A stretch of DNA of 25,504 nt from NCBI GenBank assembly GCA_002189035.1, contig NEEC01000448.1:1-25504 (forward strand), written 5' to 3'. Source of the DNA: Utricularia gibba. Lineage: Eukaryota; Streptophyta; Magnoliopsida; Lamiales; Lentibulariaceae. This document shows positions 18,792 through 25,504 of this stretch, in pieces (the stretch's first letter is position 1; every line of letters begins with the position of its first letter). The position numbers were made by a program, and so were the translations under genes. Below the pieces are notes generated by a model, which saw only the letters and a program-made list of their open reading frames with translations, had not been told where the DNA came from and searched no databases.

Positions 18792-20837
18792 AAAAATATT
18801 TTTTTGTCATTGTAGAAAGCTCATCACGCCACGCACACCACCCTGGAGAGGTTTCAACAGCTGTTATGAACTCACAACCCTTGCTCAGCAGATTCAGTAA
18901 AAATTCTCTAACACTTGGGCTTCCAACGGATCATATCCCATATTCATTCATACGAAATTGTGCAAGAATAATGTGACTTTGAGTTTGAACTAGATAGTAG
19001 GACGCTGATCGAAGAATGGCCCATCGAGTCTCTAAAATTGGCCGTCCTCGCTCAACAAATGTGGGGTGCACGTGACATCCCAATTTCAACAAATGCATCA
19101 TGATTTTCGTCGAGTGGGCCCATGAGCCCGTCCGAACCCGGGGCCCGGGCCAAGGCCCCTCGAGAGCGCCCGCCTCAATACGAGGAGGTGTTCCTTCAAA
19201 AACCATATACGCGTCTCGTCACAACCCAACGTTAATAAATGCATCACTTTTTTTGGCGCGCTACTGCTGACTTTGGGCCTGAGTTCGGCACGACCTCCGG
19301 CCCGATCAGGGTGCCCCACCGAGAGCTCCTCCTTAAGTATAAAGTGTGTTGTTGAAAAAAACCGTGTGCGGTTCTCGTGACATCCTAACTTCAACAAATG
19401 CATCACGATTTTCGTCGAGTCGGACGGGACCGGGCTCCCGGGGCCCGGACGAGGCGCAGCGCCCGCTCCCCTCCCCCCCAAAACTAGAAGGTGTTCCATG
19501 GAAAACCATTTAGGCGGCTCGTGACAACCCAAAGTTAATAAATGCATCACTTTCTTTGCCGGGCTACAATGACTTTACGCTCGAGCCTGGTACGACGTAT
19601 GGGAAGATTCGAGTGCCCCCCGAGAGCGTCTCCACAAGTATAAAGCGTGTTGTTGAAAAAACCGTGTTGGGTGCACGTGACATCCTAATTTCAACAAATG
19701 TGTCACGATTTTCGCCGAGTGGGACCAGAGTGGGCTCATCAGCCAGACCGAACCCGGGCCCAAGCCAAGGGCCCCTCGAGAGCCCCCCACAAAACTAGAT
19801 GGTGTTCCACGAAAAAAAATTAGGCGGCTCGTGATAACCCAACGCTAAGAAATGCATCCCTTTTTTCGCCGGGCTAAAACTGACTTTGGCTCATGCCCGG
19901 CGCGACCCCAGCCCGTGTGCATACGCAGCAGCACCACGAGGCCACATGGGCTTGGTTAATGCCCGCGTGCTCGAGCAGCAGCCACAAGGCCATACGGCCG
20001 TGGAAAAAAAGAAAAACAACCATAAAATACAATAAGCCAAAAATAAAAATAAAATTGATAAACCCTTGGTTCGGTTCGGCCCAATCAAAACCCGTAGGGT
20101 TTAACCCGTTCGGGTTGAACAGAAAGACAACCCCATGGGTCATGCAAACTGTAATACCCAGAATTTCATCGGGTTGGGTCCGAACCTGAATGGATCCAAC
20201 CCAGGCCCATCTCTAATCATAATCATATGATATAGGTTTATTAAATTATAAATAATTGAAATCATTATTTATTAAACCGTAGGATAACTGTGAAAGCTTC
20301 TTTGACTTAATTATTACCATTTGATCCTCAGTTGTACTTTGGATGGAGTGTGTATTTTTACTTTAGTCAATTTAATTAGCATTCGATCCTTGGTTATGAT
20401 TCAGATCATATTTGCTATTTTTTTACTTTAAATATTTTATTATCATTCGATCCTTAAGTATAATGCGGATCGAGCGCGTATTTTTTATTTTAATATTTTT
20501 TATTAGCATTCGAACGTTAGGTATGCTGCGGATCGAGCGTATATTTTCACTCTCATATTTTTATTAGCCTTAGATCCTTAGGTATACTTTGGATCGAGTG
20601 CATATTCATTTATTTTAAATCTTAATTAGCGTTCCACCGTTAGGAGCAATTTAGAACGTGTATACATTACAATGCCATGCCACACGGCGTGGTTTACGCA
20701 CAACCCACGCCCGTGTGCCCTTGCAATGTAAACACGCTCCACATTGCTCCTAAGGATCGAGCGTTAACACAAGTTTCAAGTAAACCATCTCCACTCGATC
20801 CGAATCATGTCTAAAGACCGAAAGCCAATAAAAATAT
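18518..20837 (+). repeat. Satellite monomer M9 (2320 bp)
   Basis: Right arm to 18791, transposase fossil 18788-19061, GC-rich core 19066-20003, AACCCG-rich segment 20068-20215, left arm from 20216. It carries one of the few clear substitutions, CCGGCTCG to CCGGCCCG at 19302. It also has a shortened T run near 18800, an extra A near 18901 and AGAGCGCCCCCC reduced to AGAGCCCCCC near 19780. Confidence 0.95.
18788..19061 (-). pseudogene. PIF/Harbinger transposase fossil, M9 copy
   Basis: Three blocks present. The T run near 18800 is shortened to six and AACCCTTGCTC near 18876 lacks one C, adding a frame change inside the ESAEQG block. An extra A near 18901 partly compensates. Confidence 0.72.
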
Positions 20838-21136
20838 TAAAATAAAAAATATACGCTCGATCCGCATCATATCTTAGAATCGAATGCAAATAGAATCGTT
20901 CAAATAAAAAAATACACTCGATTGGAATCTTAACCAAGGATCGAATGCTAATTAAAATGATTAAAATAAAAATGCACACTCCATCCAAAGTATAACTAAG
21001 GTCGAATGCTAATAAAATTAAAAACTAAGAATGCTAATAAAATTAAAAACTAAGAAACTTTCACATGTAGTATATGCTTTAATAACTAACGTATTTACAT
21101 TATTTATATTTTAATAAACATATATCACATGATTAT
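20216..21136. repeat. Giant imperfect palindrome J9 (right arm lengthened)
   Basis: About 921 bp. The extra length is the 25-bp duplication at 21004-21053 in the right arm. The central left stem lacks one G (hairpin about 20681-20717). Confidence 0.88.
21004..21053 (+). repeat. 25-bp tandem duplication unique to M10
   Basis: GAATGCTAATAAAATTAAAA plus five more bases (ACTAA) occurs twice in a row, at 21004-21028 and 21029-21053. All other copies have it once. It lies at the outer part of the right palindrome arm. It is either a genuine slippage or a local assembly join. Confidence 0.9.
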
Positions 21137-21401
21137 AAAAATATTTTTTTTGTCATTGTAGAAAGCTCATCACGCCACGCACACCACCCTGGAGAGGTTT
21201 CAACAGCTGTTATGAACTCACAACCCCTTGCTCAGCAGATTCAGTAAAATTCTCTAACACTTGGGCTTCCAACGGATCATATCCCATATTCATTCATACG
21301 AAATTGTGCAAGAATAATGTGACTTTGAGTTTGAACTAGATAGTAGGACGCTGATCGAAGAATGGCCCATCGAGTCTCTAAAATTGCCGTCCTCGCTCAA
21401 A
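21133..21401 (-). pseudogene. PIF/Harbinger transposase fossil, M10 copy, upstream edge lost
   Basis: C-terminal blocks as in the reference. Near 21386 a G is missing (AATTGCCG). The bases coding the VER upstream edge (ACAAATGTGGGGTG) are deleted around 21400, joining the fossil directly to CACGTGAC of the core. Confidence 0.72.
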
Positions 21402-22542
21402 ACACGTGACATCCCAATTTCAACAAATGCATCATGATTTTTCGTCGAGTGGGCCCATGAGCCCGTCCGAACCCGGGGCCCGGGCCAAGGGCCCCTCGAG
21501 AGCGCCCGCCTCAATACGAGGAGGTGTTCCTTCAAAAACCATATACGCGTCTCGTCACAACCCAACGTTAATAAATGCATCACTTTTTTTGGCGCGCTAC
21601 TGCTGACTTTGGGCCTGAGTTCGGCACGACCTCCGGCTCGATCAGGGTGCCCCACCGAGAGCTCTCCTTAAGTATAAAGTGTGTTGTTGAAAAAAACCGT
21701 GTGCGGTTCTCGTGACATCCTAACTTCAACAAATGCATCACGATTTTCGTCGAGTCGGACGGGACCGGGCTCCCGGGGCCCGGACGAGGCGCAGCGCCCG
21801 CTCCCCTCCCCCCCAAACTAGAAGGTGTGGGAAAACCATTTAGGCGGCTCGTGACAACCCAAAGTTAATAAATGCATCACTTTCTTTGCCGGGCTACAAT
21901 GACTTTACGCTCGAGCCTGGTACGACGTATGGGAAGATTCGAGTGCCCCCCGAGAGCGTCTCCACAAGTATAAAGCGTGTTGTTGAAAAACCGTGTTGGG
22001 TGCACGTGACATCCTAATTTCAACAAATGTGTCACGATTTTCGCCGAGTGGGACCAGAGTGGGCTCATCAGCCAGACCGAACCCGGGGCCCAAGCCAAGG
22101 GCCCCTCGAGAGCGCCCCCCACAAAACTAGATGTGTTCCACGAAAAAAAATTAGGCGCTCGTGAAACCAACGCTAAGAAATGCATCCCTTTTTTCGCCGG
22201 GCTAAAACTGACTTTGGGCTCATGCCCGGCGCGACCCCCAGCCCGTGTGCATACGCAGCAGCACCACGAGGCCACATGGGCTTGGTTAATGCCCGCGTGC
22301 TCGAGCAGCAGCCACAAGGCCATACCGGGAAAAAAGAAAAACAACCATAAAATACAATAAGCCAAAAATAAAAAATAAAATTGATAAACCCTTGGTTCGG
22401 TTCGGGCCCAATCAAAACCCGTAGGGTTTAACCCGTTCGGGTTGAACAGAAAGACAACCCCATGGGTCATGCAAACTGTAATACCCAGAATTTCATCGGG
22501 TTGGGTCCGAACCTGAATGGATCCAACCCAGGCCCATCTCTA

Positions 22543-23437
22543 ATCATAATCATATGATATAGGTTTTTAAATTATAAATAATTGAAATACATTATTTATT
22601 AAACCGTAGGATAACTGTGAAAGCTTCTTTGACTTAATTATTACCATTTGATCCTCAGTTGTACTTTGGATGGAGTGTGTATTTTTACTTTAGTCAATTT
22701 AATTAGCATTCGATCCTTGGTTATGATTCAGATCATATTTGCTATTTTTTTACTTTAAATATTTTTATTATCATTCGATCCTTAAGTATAATGCGGATCG
22801 AGCGCGTATTTTTTATTTTAATATTTTTTATTAGCATTCGAACGTTAGGTATGCTGCGGATCGAGCGTATATTTTTCACTCTCATATTTTTATTAGCCTT
22901 AGATCCTTAGGTATACTTTGGATCGAGTGCATATTCATTTATTTTAAATCTTAATTAGCGTTCCACCGTTAGGAGCAATTTAGAACGTGTATACATTACA
23001 ATGCCATGCCACACGGGCGTGGTTTACGCACAACCCACGCCCGTGTGCCCTTGCAATGTAAACACGCTCCACATTGCTCCTAAGGATCGAGCGTTAACAC
23101 AAGTTTCAAGTAAACCATCTCCACTCGATCCGAATCATGTCTAAAGACCGAAAGCCAATAAAAATATTAAAATAAAAAATATACGCTCGATCCGCATCAT
23201 ATCTTAGAATCGAATGCAAATAGAATCGTTCAAATAAAAAATATACACTCGATTGGAATTAACCAAGGATCGAATGCTAATTAAAATGATTAAAATAAAA
23301 ACACACACTCCAAAGTATAACTAAGGGTCGAATGCTAATAAAATTAAAAACTAAGAAACTTTCACATGTAGTATATGCTTTAATAACTAACGTATTTACA
23401 TTATTTATATTTTAATAAACATATATCACATGATTAT
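22543..23437. repeat. Giant imperfect palindrome J10
   Basis: About 895 bp, central hairpin at 23010-23047 intact. The right arm has small losses near 23257 and 23301-23312. Confidence 0.88.
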
Positions 23438-25491
23438 AAAAATATTTTTTTTGTCATTGTAGAAAGCTCATCACGCCACGCACACCACCCTGGAGAGGTT
23501 TCAACAGCTGTTATGAACTCACAACCCTTGCTCAGCAGATTCAGTAAAATTCTCTAACACTTGGGCTTCCAACGGATCATATCCCATATTCATTCATACG
23601 AAATTGTGCAAGAATAATGTGACTTTGAGTTTGAACTAGATAGTAGGACGCTGATCGAAGAATGGCCCATCGAGTCTCTAAAATTGGCCGTCCTCGCTCA
23701 ACAAATGTGGGGTGCACGTGACATCCCAATTTCAACAAATGCATCATGATTTTCGTCGAGTGGGCCCATGAGCCCGTCCGAACCCGGGGCCCGGGCCAAG
23801 GGCCCCTCGAGAGCGCCCGCCTCAATACGAGGAGGTGTTCCTTCAAAAACCATATACGCGTCTCGTCACAACCCAACGTTAATAAATGCATCACTTTTTT
23901 TGGCGCGCTACTGCTGACTTTGGGCCTGAGTTCGGCACGACCTCCGGCTCGATCAGGGTGCCCCACCGAGAGCTCCTCCTTAAGTATAAAGTGTGTTGTT
24001 GAAAAAACCGTGTGCGGTTCTCGTGACATCCTAACTTCAACAAATGCATCACGATTTTCGAGTCGGACGGGACCGGGCTCCCGGGGCCCGGACGAGGCGC
24101 AGCGCCCGCTCCCCTCCCCCCAAAACTAGAAGGTGTTCCATGGAAAACCATTTAGGCGGCTCGTGACAACCCAAAGTTAATAAATGCATCACTTTCTTTG
24201 CCGGGCTACAATGACTTTACGCTCGAGCCTGGTACGACGTATGGGAAGATTCGAGTGCCCCCCGAGAGCGTCTCCACAAGTATAAAGCGTGTTGTTGAAA
24301 AAACCGTGTTGGGTGCACGTGACATCCTAATTTCAACAAATGTGTCACGATTTTCGCCGAGTGGGACCAGAGTGGGCTCATCAGCCAGACCGAACCCGGG
24401 GCCAAGCCAAGGGCCCCTCGAGAGCGCCCCCCCACAAAACTAGATGGTGTTCCACGAAAAAAAATTAGGCGGCTCGTGATAACCCAACGCTAAGAAATGC
24501 ATCCCTTTTTTCGCCGGGCTAAAACTGACTTTGGGCTCATGCCCGGCGCGACCCCCAGCCCGTGTGCATACGCAGCAGCACCACGAGGCCACATGGGCTT
24601 GGTTAATGCCCGCGTGCTCGAGCAGCAGCCACAAGGCCATACGGCCGTGGAAAAAAAGAAAAACAACCATAAAATACAATAAGCCAAAAATAAAAAATAA
24701 AATTGATAAACCCTTGGTTCGGTTCGGGCCCAATCAAAACCCGTAGGGTTTAACCCGTTCGGGTTGAACAGAAAGACAACCCCATGGGTCATGCAAACTG
24801 TAATACCCAGAATTTCATCGGGTTGGGTCCGAACCTGAATGGATCCAACCCAGGCCCATCTCTAATCATAATCATATGATATAGGTTTATTAAATTATAA
24901 ATAATTGAAATACATTATTTATTAAACCGTAGGATAACTGTGAAAGCTTCTTTGACTTAATTATTACCATTTGATCCTCAGTTGTACTTTGGATGGAGTG
25001 TGTATTTTTACTTTAGTCAATTTAATTAGCATTCGATCCTTGGTTATGATTCAGATCATATTTGCTATTTTTTTTACTTTAAATATTTTTATTATCATTC
25101 GATCCTTAAGTATAATGCGGATCGAGCGCGTATTTTTTATTTTAATATTTTTTATTAGCATTCGAACGTTAGGTATGCTGCGGATCGAGCGTATATTTTT
25201 CACTCTCATATTTTTATTAGCCTTAGATCCTTAGGTATACTTTGGATCGAGTGCATATTCATTTATTTTAAATCTTAATTAGCGTTCCACCGTTAGGAGC
25301 AATTTAGAACGTGTATACATTACAATGCCATGCCACACGGGCGTGGTTTACGCACAACCCACGCCCGTGTGCCCTTGCAATGTAAACACGCTCCACATTG
25401 CTCCTAAGGATCGAGCGTTAACACAAGTTTCAAGTAAACCATCTCCACTCGATCCGAATCATGTCTAAAGACCGAAAGCCAATAAAAATAT
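23168..25491 (+). repeat. Satellite monomer M11 (2324 bp)
   Basis: Right arm to 23437, transposase fossil 23434-23706, GC-rich core 23712-24650, AACCCG-rich segment 24716-24864, left arm from 24865 and continuing past the window end. Copy-specific changes: GGAATCTTAACC reduced to GGAATTAACC near 23257, TGCACACTCCATCC changed to CACACACTCC near 23301, TTTTCGTCGAG reduced to TTTTCGAG near 24056, and GGGGCCCAAGCC to GGGGCCAAGCC near 24399. Confidence 0.95.
23434..23706 (-). pseudogene. PIF/Harbinger transposase fossil, M11 copy
   Basis: Three blocks present. CAACCCTTGCTC near 23523 lacks one C, as in M9. Confidence 0.72.
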
Positions 25492-25504
25492 TAAAATAAA
25501 AAAT
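24865..25504. repeat. Giant palindrome J11, truncated by window end
   Basis: Complete left arm, intact central hairpin at 25334-25371, and only the first part of the right arm. Confidence 0.86.

Larger units (their letters stand above)
20838..23167 (+). repeat. Satellite monomer M10 (2330 bp, longest and most altered copy)
   Basis: Right arm to 21136, transposase fossil 21133-21401, GC-rich core 21403-22329, AACCCG-rich segment 22394-22542, left arm from 22543. It has a 25-bp tandem duplication at 21004-21053 and a loss of about 13 bases at 21400. GGTGTTCCATGGAAAA is reduced to GGTGTGGGAAAA near 21827, and GGCGGCTCGTGATAACCC to GGCGCTCGTGAAACC near 22154. The end of the core, ACGGCCGTGG, is reduced to ACCGGG near 22324. 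Lesions are denser here than in any other copy. Confidence 0.95.
1..25504. repeat. Tandem satellite array, ~2.32-kb unit, 11 copies
   Basis: The same ~2.32-kb sequence recurs from first base to last. With the phase set at the window start (TAAAATAAAAAATATACGCT), copies begin at 1, 2317, 4630, 6949, 9264, 11580, 13875, 16197, 18518, 20838 and 23168, and a twelfth begins at 25492. The central hairpin recurs in step, near 2159, 4474, 6791, 9106, 11422, 13718, 16041, 18360, 20681, 23010 and 25334. All copies lie in the same orientation with no spacer or foreign insertion. By eye they are nearly identical; most differences are short deletions. No array edge is present. Known classes that could give this pattern are a long-period plant satellite or a tandemly amplified non-autonomous transposon; the internal parts favour a transposon-derived satellite. 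Confidence 0.98.

Noticed and set aside
1-25504. rDNA intergenic spacer with internal repeats
   Set aside because: No 18S, 5.8S, 25S or 5S sequence is present in 25.5 kb, and units follow one another with no gene between them.
1-25504. CRISPR array or bacterial repeat system
   Set aside because: Repeats are kilobase-sized and continuous with no unique spacers, no Cas genes are present, and the transposon remnants are of plant type.

Overview
The whole window is one uninterrupted tandem array of a repeat of about 2.32 kb. It holds 11 head-to-tail copies (M1 to M11; 2295-2330 bp each) plus the first 13 bases of a twelfth. First and last bases lie at the same phase of the repeat, so the array runs on past both ends and no flanking single-copy DNA is visible. 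There is no intact protein gene, rRNA or tRNA. The source looks like the nuclear genome of a flowering plant: each copy carries decayed plant-type PIF/Harbinger transposase sequence, a GGGTT/AACCCG-rich segment of the kind found near plant hAT ends, and AT-rich foldback DNA. The species cannot be named from the sequence.

Each copy has the same layout, described in the phase of M2 (2317-4629). (1) An AT-rich, almost 900-bp imperfect palindrome spans each copy-to-copy junction. Its arms are built from ~62-bp subrepeats, and its centre is a GC-rich hairpin with 13-bp perfect arms. (2) Right next to the right arm, on the minus strand, lies a fossil of the C-terminal part of a PIF/Harbinger (DDE_Tnp_4, HARBI1-like) transposase, broken into three reading frames; its last frame stops inside the palindrome arm. 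(3) Next comes a GC-rich core of three ~300-bp subrepeats, each made of two diverged ~150-bp halves. (4) Then a GC-rich unique tail and a short A-rich spacer. (5) Last is an AACCCG-rich segment ending in GGCCCATCTCTA, which abuts the next palindrome exactly.

The structure is therefore nested: ~150-bp units in ~300-bp dimers, three dimers per core, one core plus one large palindrome per 2.3-kb unit, and units in tandem. The two palindrome arms differ clearly from each other and the ~150-bp units are strongly diverged, yet whole 2.3-kb copies are nearly identical. The internal structure is thus old and the amplification recent, or the array is being actively homogenised.

Differences between copies are mostly one-base deletions, largely in homopolymers, and few are substitutions. 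That pattern fits residual long-read assembly error at least as well as real mutation. A few larger lesions mark single copies: a scrambled stretch in M6, a 25-bp duplication plus several short deletions in M10, and ~14-bp losses in M1 and M2.

The best reading is a PIF/Harbinger-derived or foldback-type plant element that has become a long-period satellite. The many short ORFs are by-products of repeats that lack stops; no coding function is claimed.
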